Source: Candidatus Liptonbacteria bacterium (GTDB lineage Bacteria > Patescibacteriota > Minisyncoccia > UBA6257 > 2-01-FULL-56-20). From it: a stretch of 33,351 nt of DNA. The stretch lies in the NCBI GenBank assembly GCA_016204335.1, contig JACQKU010000019.1:1-33351 (forward strand). Reading direction: 5' to 3'. Shown here in pieces: positions 25,350 to 33,351 of this stretch. The notes under the pieces are model-generated. The model had not been told where the DNA came from, searched no databases, and saw nothing but the letters and a program-made list of their open reading frames with translations. The position numbers were made by a program, and so were the translations under genes. Numbering within the stretch: position 1 is the first letter of the stretch; each line of letters starts with the position of its first letter.

Positions 25350-26051
25350 ATGAAAAAGGAAAACTGGTTCTTAGTCGGATTGGTCTTTGGGACTCTTTTT
25401 CTGCTGTTTTTCCGTCAGAATCTCGGCTGGAAGATCCAGGCGTTTTTTTCTCCGGCGGTAAATCTCCAATCTGACGCGCAACAAAAGCTTGTTTTGGAAA
25501 ATGAATCCTTGAACGCGGAACTGGCATTGCTCCGGCAAATCAAAAAAAATCAGCCTGTGCGGAACGGCGCGTTTCTGCCTGTGTTTGTCTACTCCCGTTA
25601 TCCGTTCAATTTTAAAAACGAGTTATTGGTGAGCGCGGGCGCGAATCAAGGCGTGGATATCGGCCAAACGGCAGTCATTGCTTCAAACGGCGCCGCTTCT
25701 TCCGGCTCCATACTCGTCGGAAAAGTGGAGAAGGTCTTTGAAAATGTTTCGCTTGTCCGGACGGTTTTTGATTCCAGATTCCGGTCCGCCGTCCGTGTCG
25801 GCGGATTCGGGACGAACGCGCTTCTTAAGGGGGGCGGCAAACCGGAACTTTCATTGATACCGAAAGACGCGAAAATTGCGAACGGGGACGTCGTATATTC
25901 GGCGAGTCCCGATTTTCCGTACGGCATTGCAATCGGAAATGCAGGCAATGTTCGTATTTCTTCCGACCAGCTTTTTCAGGAAGCCGATGTCGAAACGAAT
26001 TATAATCCGAACGAACTTCAGTCGATTTTCATCATATCGCAGAATTTCTAA
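25350..26051 (+). CDS. mreC: Rod shape-determining protein MreC
   Basis: Position after mreB; NELLVSAGANQGVDIGQTAVIASNGAASSGSILVGKVEKVFENVSLVRTVFD. Confidence 0.88.
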   Translation: MKKENWFLVGLVFGTLFLLFFRQNLGWKIQAFFSPAVNLQSDAQQKLVLENESLNAELALLRQIKKNQPVRNGAFLPVFVYSRYPFNFKNELLVSAGANQGVDIGQTAVIASNGAASSGSILVGKVEKVFENVSLVRTVFDSRFRSAVRVGGFGTNALLKGGGKPELSLIPKDAKIANGDVVYSASPDFPYGIAIGNAGNVRISSDQLFQEADVETNYNPNELQSIFIISQNF

Positions 26052-26086
26052 TCTCTAAACAATCTGAAAACCCAAAATTCAAACCC

Positions 26087-26560
26087 ATGAGAGCAAACAA
26101 GTTTCTTGCTTCACTCCTGCTTCTTTTGACAGCTGTTTTGCTTCAGTATAATTTCAATGCATTTCTAGGGTGGTCGCCTGATTTTGTTCTGGGAGTTCTC
26201 GTAACATTCCCTTTTTTTCTCGGATTTATTGAAATTTTATTCATGGGTCTGGCGGGCGCGCTGATTTTGAACTGGCAGCCGCAGTTCAGCTCCGAGATTT
26301 TGATGATTTCAACGATGCCGCTTTTTGTTCTCTTTGTTAAAAAATATTTTCCGTGGCGGGCCGGGCTCAGCCATATTCTTTCGACTTTTTTCATGCTCGC
26401 CGTTTTTTACGGTATTTCGGATTATGCCTCGCTTTTTGGCAATCCGGCTCTTTTTTTGAAAAGCGCCGCCTGGACGCTTGCATACGGTGCGCTTGTTTTT
26501 CAAGCATTAAATTACTTTTATCCGCCCTCGCAACGCTTCGGCGCCCGTCCTCCGCAGTAG
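26087..26560 (+). CDS. mreD: MreD-like membrane protein
   Basis: 157-aa multi-TM protein between mreC and mrdA. Confidence 0.7.
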   Translation: MRANKFLASLLLLLTAVLLQYNFNAFLGWSPDFVLGVLVTFPFFLGFIEILFMGLAGALILNWQPQFSSEILMISTMPLFVLFVKKYFPWRAGLSHILSTFFMLAVFYGISDYASLFGNPALFLKSAAWTLAYGALVFQALNYFYPPSQRFGARPPQ

Positions 26561-26638
26561 TCCTGCTACGGAGGATGGAGATTCCGCCTAAAATAAAAAT
26601 TATGAATTAGCGATGCTCTATAAAACAAAAGAAATTTG

Positions 26639-28597
26639 ATGTTTAAATCCAAAAAAAAGAACATTGACCTCGAGGAGTCCCTGAGCGTGGATTCGACCCG
26701 TTCGACAAGTCCTTCGACCCCGAGCTCAGGACCGAGGGGCTCGGGGCAGGCAAGCTCCCCGCAAGATGAATGGAGAAAAAGTTCGGAGCTCGTCGAAGTC
26801 CCGCTCGGCGACAGGGCAATCATATATTTGGGAACAATTCTTCTCTTCATAGGTATCGTCATTGCGGGTAGAATTTTTTATTTAGGTGTTTCGAAATCGA
26901 ATACGTACGTTCGGCGCGCCCAGGCGAATCTTAATCGCGTCAAGCCGGTTCAGGCGCCGCGCGGGGTTATTTCCGACCGCAACGACAAGGCGCTTGCCGA
27001 CAATCTGCCCGTTTTTTCCGCGTTTCTCAATGTCAACGAATTTCTTCGCATGCATGATTTTGAAAAAGAGACGCTCGATGCCGTCGAGGGAATCCTCGGC
27101 ATATCGCCGGACGATATATGGGCTATGGTTGAAAATACAGACCCCGAAAATTCGGGCGGCCAGGTTGTTTTGAATTCCGATTTGACACAGGAGGAAATTG
27201 TAAAGCTGAAAGGGTTGAATCTGCCGGCGATTGCGGTATCCGACGGTTTCAAACGGCGTTATCCGGACGGGAGCGTATTTTCTTCAGTAATAGGGTACAC
27301 GGGCTTCGTGGCTTCCGCCGATTTAAAAAATAATCCCGAGCTTACGGGCAAAGACGTCATAGGCAAAGCCGGCGCGGAGCTTTTTTACGACAACCGGCTT
27401 CGCGGCAAATCCGGCGCGATTATCCAAAAACGGGATGCAAGAGGGAAAAATATCGGAGACGAGGAAATAATTGCTCCGGAGATGGGAGAAAAACTCCGCT
27501 TGACGATTGACGGAGAGTTCCAAAAATATTTTTACGGCAGGATGAAAAGCGGATTGGATATGCTCGGAAGAACCAAAGGTGTAGGACTTGCGCTGAATCC
27601 CCGAAACGGAGAAATTCTTTCGCTGATTAATTTTCCGGTGTTTGATAACAACATTTTGAGTTCATTTGGGCGGAACAGCGAAAAAAAGGATATTCTGAAT
27701 TCCGCGGATAATCCGCTTTTTGCGAGAGCAGTCGCCGGTTTTTACAACCCCGGCTCGACCATCAAACCTTTGGTTGGAACGGCCGCGCTCAAAGAAGGAG
27801 TCATCAATCAATCCAAAAAAATTTTTTCACCCGGATATCTCGACATTCCGAATCCGTATAATCCCGATTCGCCGACCCGGTTTCTCGACTGGCGTTATCA
27901 GGGCGATGTTGATTTGTCGGCGGCAATCGCGCAATCGTCAAACGTTTACTTTTACGAAGTGGGCGGCGGCGGGCCGGATACGAAAGGCATCGGCATTACC
28001 AAACTCCGCGAATGGTGGCAAAAGTTCAATCTTGGAAGCCAAACAGGCATTGATTTGCCGGGCGAGGCGAAAGGGTTTCTGCCTTCTCCCGGCTGGAAAG
28101 AGAAAAAAACCGGCAAGCCGTGGTTGCTCGGCGATACATACAATGTGAGCATCGGCCAGGGGGATTTGCTTTTGACGCCAATCCAGCTTTTGAGTTACAT
28201 CGGCGCGATTGCGAACGGCGGAAAAATGTATCAGCCAGTCGTCAATCAAAATGAACCGCGCAAAATTTTAACCGACTTGTCGGAGCTCGAACCGCAATTC
28301 TTTGAAGTCAGAAAAGGAATGCGCGAGGCGGTGACGTCGAATCTCGGCACCGCGCATAATCTTGCCGACCTCGGTTTTCCCGTTGAAGCGAAAACCGGCA
28401 GCGCGCAGACCAATAACAATGAGCAGGAAAACGCGTTTTTCGTCGGGTACATTCCTTCCGCTCAAGACCCCTTGGCGGGCGGTTCTCAAATCGCAATCCT
28501 CGTCCTCATCGAAAACTCCCGCGAAGGCAGTTTGAACGCGGTCCCGATAGCAAAGGATGTTTTAAGTTGGTATTATCGGAACAGAATAAAGAAGTGA
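26639..28597 (+). CDS. mrdA: Penicillin-binding protein 2
   Basis: PRGVISDRNDKALADNLPVFSAFLN, FYNPGSTIKPLVGTAAL, SSNVYFYEVGGG, VEAKTGSAQ. Confidence 0.93.
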   Translation: MFKSKKKNIDLEESLSVDSTRSTSPSTPSSGPRGSGQASSPQDEWRKSSELVEVPLGDRAIIYLGTILLFIGIVIAGRIFYLGVSKSNTYVRRAQANLNRVKPVQAPRGVISDRNDKALADNLPVFSAFLNVNEFLRMHDFEKETLDAVEGILGISPDDIWAMVENTDPENSGGQVVLNSDLTQEEIVKLKGLNLPAIAVSDGFKRRYPDGSVFSSVIGYTGFVASADLKNNPELTGKDVIGKAGAELFYDNRLRGKSGAIIQKRDARGKNIGDEEIIAPEMGEKLRLTIDGEFQKYFYGRMKSGLDMLGRTKGVGLALNPRNGEILSLINFPVFDNNILSSFGRNSEKKDILNSADNPLFARAVAGFYNPGSTIKPLVGTAALKEGVINQSKKIFSPGYLDIPNPYNPDSPTRFLDWRYQGDVDLSAAIAQSSNVYFYEVGGGGPDTKGIGITKLREWWQKFNLGSQTGIDLPGEAKGFLPSPGWKEKKTGKPWLLGDTYNVSIGQGDLLLTPIQLLSYIGAIANGGKMYQPVVNQNEPRKILTDLSELEPQFFEVRKGMREAVTSNLGTAHNLADLGFPVEAKTGSAQTNNNEQENAFFVGYIPSAQDPLAGGSQIAILVLIENSREGSLNAVPIAKDVLSWYYRNRIKK

Positions 28598-28660
28598 ATA
28601 ACAAAAAATGAACAATGAGGAATGAATAAAAAAGTATTAAAGTGATTAAAGTGGCAGTTT

Positions 28661-28726
28661 TCATACTTTCTTATTCGCACGCCTGCCCGCCGTAGCGTTT
28701 GCGAAGGAGGGAATAAGAAAGTATGA
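28661..28726. repeat. Hairpin element, copy 1
   Basis: 16-bp perfect arms TCATACTTTCTTATTC/GAATAAGAAAGTATGA around CGCCTGCCCGCCGTAGCGTTTGCGAAGGAGG. Confidence 0.93.
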
Positions 28727-28747
28727 GAGAGATTAGGCAGAATAATG

Positions 28748-28756
28748 TGATATAAT
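28748..28756 (+). promoter_or_regulatory. Extended -10 element TGATATAAT, 7 nt before the ArsR-like start codon
   Basis: Exact TGNTATAAT. Confidence 0.55.
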
Positions 28757-28763
28757 AAGTTCA

Positions 28764-29039
28764 ATGAAGCAATTAGAGAAGATTTTTAAAGGGCTGGCGA
28801 ACCGGCGCCGGTTATCGATTATTCAGCTTTTATACAAGAACAAAGAGTTGCCGGTTGCCGAAATCTCGCGGCGCATTCATCTTTCTTTTACTTCAACTTC
28901 AAAACATTTATTAATTCTTCATCAGCTTGATATTGTTGAAAAACGCCAGGAAAGCTTGAGCGTATATTATCGGCTTGGAGATAAATTGCCTGACGTGGTT
29001 AAACGAGTCATTTTCTTTATCTCTAATTCGCGCGAATAG
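28764..29039 (+). CDS. ArsR-family HTH transcriptional regulator
   Basis: IFKGLANRRRLSIIQLLYKNKELPVAEISRRIHLSFTSTSKHLLILHQLDIVEKRQESLSVYYRL. Confidence 0.92.
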   Translation: MKQLEKIFKGLANRRRLSIIQLLYKNKELPVAEISRRIHLSFTSTSKHLLILHQLDIVEKRQESLSVYYRLGDKLPDVVKRVIFFISNSRE

Positions 29040-29052
29040 GAAAATATGGAGT

Positions 29053-29610
29053 ATGAATAAGAATTTTACGTTCGAACTAAAAGACGCGAATAAGCTTAAT
29101 GATGAAGAAAAGAATCAGCTTATGATGCTTAGTATTTCCGAATATCCTGCGTTCAAAAAACTTTATGCAAAGAATAAATACTATTCAACCGTAAAACCGC
29201 AGAAGCAGTTTATTATTAAGCAAGGAAAAAAGATTATCGGTACGGGCAAATTTCTTTGGCGGACCATAAAAGTAAATAAAAAATCTTTTAGGATGGCGGC
29301 TTTTGGTGTCCTTATTTCGAAAAAGTATCAAAAATTAGGTTTAGGGACGGAACTCATAAAGCGAGATATTCAAGAAGCCAAAAAAAAGAAAATAGATTTA
29401 CTTTATGGTTCAACTTCGAATCCTGTAGCAGTAAAAATACTTGAAGGACTGGGATTTAGGCAACTCAAGACAGCCGTTCTTTATAAAGATTCCGAGACGA
29501 AACAAATAAAAATGGAGAAAGGCCAAGTTTATATTTTCGAACTCAAAAATGGCATTTTAAAACAAATAGAAAAGACGAAAAAATTCTTCATCGGGATCGG
29601 ACCCGTATAA
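29053..29610 (+). CDS. GNAT-family N-acetyltransferase
   Basis: FGVLISKKYQKLGLGTELIKRDIQEAKKKKIDLLYGSTSNPVAVKILEGLGFRQL. Start set to the internal ATG at 29053. Confidence 0.83.
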   Translation: MNKNFTFELKDANKLNDEEKNQLMMLSISEYPAFKKLYAKNKYYSTVKPQKQFIIKQGKKIIGTGKFLWRTIKVNKKSFRMAAFGVLISKKYQKLGLGTELIKRDIQEAKKKKIDLLYGSTSNPVAVKILEGLGFRQLKTAVLYKDSETKQIKMEKGQVYIFELKNGILKQIEKTKKFFIGIGPV

Positions 29611-29644
29611 CTAGTTCCGGTTAGTATTGCTATTTTGAAACTAT

Positions 29645-31420
29645 ATGACTACAGAAACTCGGATCTGCCAGAACTGTAAGAAGAATTTTACGATTGAGCT
29701 GGAAGATTTTAACTTCTATAAAAAAATCTCAGTTCCGCCGCCGACGTGGTGTCCGCAGTGTCGGATGATCAGGAGGTTCACCCATAAGAATGAACGAAAT
29801 TTATATCGGGTAAAAGATGCACACACCGGAAAAGAAATTTTTTCTGGCATTCCGCCGCACGCACCCATCAAAATTTACGAGCAGGAATTTTGGTGGTCGG
29901 ATGGCTGGGATCCGATGGAATACGGCCGCGAGTATGATTTTAAAAAGCCATTCTTTGTTCAATTTAGGGAACTGATGCGTGAAGTGCCGTTTCCGAGCCG
30001 GAATATCACTCAATCAGTGAACTCGGATTATTCGGATTCATCGGGAGACCTCAAAAACTGCTATCTTTGTTTTAATTCCGGCCGCATGGAAAATTCCGCG
30101 TACGTTATCAACAGCACGCTTGTAAAAGAATCCTACGATATTATCGATGCCGCTAGCGCGGAACTTTCGTATGACTGTTTAAGCATCGGCGGCGCTTATA
30201 AACTTTTCTTTTCAATGTACTGTGGGCAGTCGGAAAATCTCTGGTTCTGCTGGGATTGCGTCGGTTGCTCAAATTGTTTCGGGTGCGTGAATCTTCGAAA
30301 CAAACGGTATTACATATTTAATCAGCCCCATACTAGAGAAGAGTATTTTGAAAAGCTAAAGAACTTCCGGCTTGATTCGTATGCGGCGCTTGAAGTCGTC
30401 AAAGAGCAGATAGAATGGTTTTGGACTTTATTTCCTCGTAAATATATCCGTGGAGTCAAGAATTTTAATGTATCCGGAGATTACGTTAATTTCTCTAAAA
30501 ATGTACGTTTCAGCTTCGGTATCGAAGGGGGCGAGGATTTGAAATATTGCCAGGAAATTTACCGACAAAAAGGGTATTGGGAGGGCGGAAAAGATTCTTA
30601 TGATTATTACAACTGGGGTTACAGTTCTGAGTTGATGTACGAAGTATGCGGTTCGGGTCAGGGATGCCGGAATATGAAGTTTTGTCTTGATTGTTGGCCG
30701 GCCGATCAGGATCTTGAGTACTGCATGCGATGCGTATCGTCGAATAATCTCTTTGGCTGCATCGGGCTTCAGAAAAAATCTTATTGCATTTTCAATAAAC
30801 AATATTCGCGCGATGACTTTCTCGAACTCCGGGAGAAAATTATCGCGCACATGAACGAAGCGCCCTACACCGACGCTCATGGAAGAATCTACAAATACGG
30901 GGAATTCTTTCCACCAGAGTTTTCTCTTTTCGGCTACAACGAAACCGTGGCGCAGGATTATTTTCCGTTGACCAAAGACGAAGCGGAAAAGCACGGATAC
31001 GTTTGGAGAGAAATCGAACGGCGGGAATACGAGATAACCATTGATGCAAAAGATTTGCCCGATTCCGTAACGGCGACATCAGATTCTATATTAAAAGAGG
31101 TTATCGGATGCATTTCCTGCAAAAGAGCATATCGTATTATTCAGGGCGAATATACGTTCCTACGATTTCAGACAATCGCTCTGCCGCGATTGTGTCCCGA
31201 TTGCCGTTATCTCAAAAGGTTTTCTTATCGAAACCGTCCAAAACTCTACGAACGCGAGTGTGATTGCAAAGGGATGAAGTCTAAAAATGGAAAATACAAA
31301 AACGCCATGAAGCATTCTCACAATGAGAATCAGTGTTCGAATTCATTTGTTACCGCATATACTCCGGAAAAACCCGAAATCGTCTACTGCGAGCAGTGTT
31401 ATCAAGCTGAAGTTGTATGA
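29645..31420 (+). CDS. Multi-zinc-ribbon, Cys-rich repeat protein of unknown function (paralog A)
   Basis: CQNCKKNF...PPPTWCPQC at N-terminus, CISCKRAY...LPRLCPDCRY and YCEQCYQAEVV at C-terminus, Cys-rich centre. Confidence 0.88.
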   Translation: MTTETRICQNCKKNFTIELEDFNFYKKISVPPPTWCPQCRMIRRFTHKNERNLYRVKDAHTGKEIFSGIPPHAPIKIYEQEFWWSDGWDPMEYGREYDFKKPFFVQFRELMREVPFPSRNITQSVNSDYSDSSGDLKNCYLCFNSGRMENSAYVINSTLVKESYDIIDAASAELSYDCLSIGGAYKLFFSMYCGQSENLWFCWDCVGCSNCFGCVNLRNKRYYIFNQPHTREEYFEKLKNFRLDSYAALEVVKEQIEWFWTLFPRKYIRGVKNFNVSGDYVNFSKNVRFSFGIEGGEDLKYCQEIYRQKGYWEGGKDSYDYYNWGYSSELMYEVCGSGQGCRNMKFCLDCWPADQDLEYCMRCVSSNNLFGCIGLQKKSYCIFNKQYSRDDFLELREKIIAHMNEAPYTDAHGRIYKYGEFFPPEFSLFGYNETVAQDYFPLTKDEAEKHGYVWREIERREYEITIDAKDLPDSVTATSDSILKEVIGCISCKRAYRIIQGEYTFLRFQTIALPRLCPDCRYLKRFSYRNRPKLYERECDCKGMKSKNGKYKNAMKHSHNENQCSNSFVTAYTPEKPEIVYCEQCYQAEVV

Positions 31421-31484
31421 TACCTTCTTATTTTCTTATTCGCGCGCCTGCCCGCCGTAGCGTTTGCGAAGGAGGGAATAAGAA
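31382..31484 (+). repeat. 103-bp direct repeat, copy 1 (3' end of paralog A plus hairpin)
   Basis: Identical to 33249..33351 by eye. Confidence 0.93.
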
Positions 31485-31492
31485 AATAAGAA
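31425..31492. repeat. Hairpin element, copy 2
   Basis: 17-bp perfect arms TTCTTATTTTCTTATTC/GAATAAGAAAATAAGAA around the conserved core. Confidence 0.93.
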
Positions 31493-31508
31493 TCAACTAT
31501 AAAATTTT

Positions 31509-33287
31509 ATGAATTCAGCGACCAAAGTGTGCCAGAATTGTAAACGGGAGTTTTCGATTGAACCCGAGGATTTTTCGTTTTACGAAAAAATAAACGTTCC
31601 GCCGCCGACATTCTGCCCTTTTTGCAGATTCGCAAGGAGGTTTTCTTACAGGAACGAAAGGAATCTTTTTTGGAATAAAAGCGCGAAGTCCGGTAAAAAA
31701 ATATTGTCGTTGTATCCTCTGCAATCCCATGTTACCGTCTACGACGAAGATGAGTGGTTTCGGGATGACTGGGACGCGTTGGAATACGGCAGAGATTATG
31801 ATTTTTCAAAACCGTTTTTTGAACAATTCCATGAACTCGCGCGAACTGTGCCGCGTCATGCCCGATCCAATACGAGCGGAAACACTGCAAATGTCGCAAG
31901 CGATTATGTGGCGAATACGGGATGGTCGAGAAATTGTTATTTTATTTTCAACGCCAGCGGAAACGAGAACTGCGCCTATGGAAACGGCGTGGATGACTGC
32001 AGGGAATGTTTCGATTGTTCGAACTCAATTAAATGCGAACTCTCTTACGAATCTTTTTTAAACAGGAACTGTTATAAAACGCATTTTTCTTCGCAATGCG
32101 AAGAATGCATGAACGTTTGGTTTTCGAAGGACTGTATAGGATGCACCGACTGTTTTGGCTGTATTAATCTTAGGAATAAGAAGTTTTATATTTTTAACAT
32201 TCCTTATTCGAAAGAGGAATATCGGGAGAAGTTAAAGAATATGGAACTTCATAAATGGAGCGGGCTTAAGGTAGCGCGGGAGAAGACCCGCGATTTTTGG
32301 CTGAAGAATCCCGTAAAGTATATGAGAGGAATCAACAATATCAACAGCACCGGGGACTACATCGACCATTCCCGGAATGTGCATTTGGGATATATCGTTC
32401 GCGAAAGCGAAAATGTGCGTTACTGCCAGTATCTTTCCGTGCCGTCGATTAAAGATTGTATGGACGTAACCTTAGACGGGTGGGGGTCAAACAACGAATT
32501 ATGTTATGAAAATTCCATATCAGGATTGGGCATATCCAATTCAAGATTTTCCGCGGAGTGCTGGCCCGAAGTGCGCGACACCGAATATTCAATGTTCTGC
32601 AAAAACGTTTCCAATGTGTTCGGTTGCGTGGGATTAAAAAACAAACAGTACTGCGTTTTCAACAAGCAGTATTCCAAAAACGATTACAAAGAATTAACTG
32701 GACGGATAAAAAAACATATGGATGATATGCCGTATACGGATAAGAACGGGAATATTTATCGTTACGGAGAATTTTTTCCGATTGAACACTCGCCGTTCGG
32801 GTATAATATTTCCGCCATAAGCGAACATTACCCGCTTTCGAAAGAGCAAGCTCTGGACCGCGGATATGCTTGGAACGAGCCCGAATCAAAAGAATACGAT
32901 ATAACGATGAAATCGGAAGACATTCCCGATTCCATAAATGACATCGCTGACGACATTCTTTCCGGCGTTATTGCATGCGTGAATTGCGCGCGGGCATACC
33001 GTATAATCAAAATGGAGCTCGATTTTCTGCGCGCCGAGAACATTCCGCTTCCGCGCCTTTGTCCGGATTGCCGCCATAAAATGAGGATTGCCCAAAGGAA
33101 TCCTTATTTTTTCTACAACGGGGAATGCGGTTGCGCAGGCGGGTCATCGTCAAACGGAAAATATAAAAATTCCACGCCGCATTTTCACAGAGAGAAAGTT
33201 TGTCCGAGCAAATTTATCACTTCCTACGCTCCCGACCGCCCCGAAATAGTCTACTGCGAGCAGTGTTATCAAGCTGAAGTTGTATGA
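31509..33287 (+). CDS. Multi-zinc-ribbon, Cys-rich repeat protein of unknown function (paralog B)
   Basis: CQNCKREFSIEPEDFSFYEKINVPPPTFCPFCRF; same layout as paralog A; C-terminal EIVYCEQCYQAEVV identical. Confidence 0.88.
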   Translation: MNSATKVCQNCKREFSIEPEDFSFYEKINVPPPTFCPFCRFARRFSYRNERNLFWNKSAKSGKKILSLYPLQSHVTVYDEDEWFRDDWDALEYGRDYDFSKPFFEQFHELARTVPRHARSNTSGNTANVASDYVANTGWSRNCYFIFNASGNENCAYGNGVDDCRECFDCSNSIKCELSYESFLNRNCYKTHFSSQCEECMNVWFSKDCIGCTDCFGCINLRNKKFYIFNIPYSKEEYREKLKNMELHKWSGLKVAREKTRDFWLKNPVKYMRGINNINSTGDYIDHSRNVHLGYIVRESENVRYCQYLSVPSIKDCMDVTLDGWGSNNELCYENSISGLGISNSRFSAECWPEVRDTEYSMFCKNVSNVFGCVGLKNKQYCVFNKQYSKNDYKELTGRIKKHMDDMPYTDKNGNIYRYGEFFPIEHSPFGYNISAISEHYPLSKEQALDRGYAWNEPESKEYDITMKSEDIPDSINDIADDILSGVIACVNCARAYRIIKMELDFLRAENIPLPRLCPDCRHKMRIAQRNPYFFYNGECGCAGGSSSNGKYKNSTPHFHREKVCPSKFITSYAPDRPEIVYCEQCYQAEVV

Positions 33288-33351
33288 TACCTTCTTATTT
33301 TCTTATTCGCGCGCCTGCCCGCCGTAGCGTTTGCGAAGGAGGGAATAAGAA
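33249..33351 (+). repeat. 103-bp direct repeat, copy 2 (cut by window end), includes hairpin element copy 3
   Basis: Identical to 31382..31484. Confidence 0.93.

Noticed and set aside
24306-28597. mreB-mreC-mreD-mrdA order as unusual
   Set aside because: Ordinary cell-shape operon arrangement; only the repeat inserts were kept as findings.
30428-30994. 188-aa antisense ORF in paralog A
   Set aside because: Antisense shadow of the zinc-ribbon gene with no recognisable motif.
28661-33351. Three hairpin copies as a CRISPR or integron attC array
   Set aside because: Spacing is kilobases with genes between, no cas genes, and no integrase in view. Kept only as a hairpin repeat with a weak cassette analogy.

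Overview
This 33.35 kb window looks like a Patescibacteria/CPR (probably Parcubacteria-like) chromosome segment; that placement is inferred from gene content and protein style, not tested. The core genes are a type IV pilus/pseudopilin cluster (PilB/GspE-like, PilC-like, five prepilin-like genes), dnaX, scpA and scpB, a D,D-carboxypeptidase, mraY, a CofE-like ligase, panD, proS and mreB-mreC-mreD-mrdA. Layered on this are several accessory signals. (1) A compact five-gene restriction-modification cassette (C protein, REase, MTase, membrane protein, PIN-like protein) lies between two 104-bp inverted repeats, 1..104 and 4312..4415; the outer 66 bp are identical and no transposase is visible. (2) A second, AT-rich MTase-REase pair sits exactly between scpA and scpB. 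(3) A 23-codon relic of a third methyltransferase N-terminus is at 12747..12818. (4) Dispersed GC-rich or palindromic repeats occur between genes and also in frame inside conserved proteins (ScpA, carboxypeptidase, PBP2, ProRS, CofE-like, MreD end), similar in style to Rickettsia palindromic elements. (5) Two tandem ~591-aa paralogs with multiple zinc ribbons and a Cys-rich core share a 103-bp identical 3' end that contains a hairpin. Their function is unknown, and the array may continue past the window. All family calls are by eye from motifs; no database search was run.
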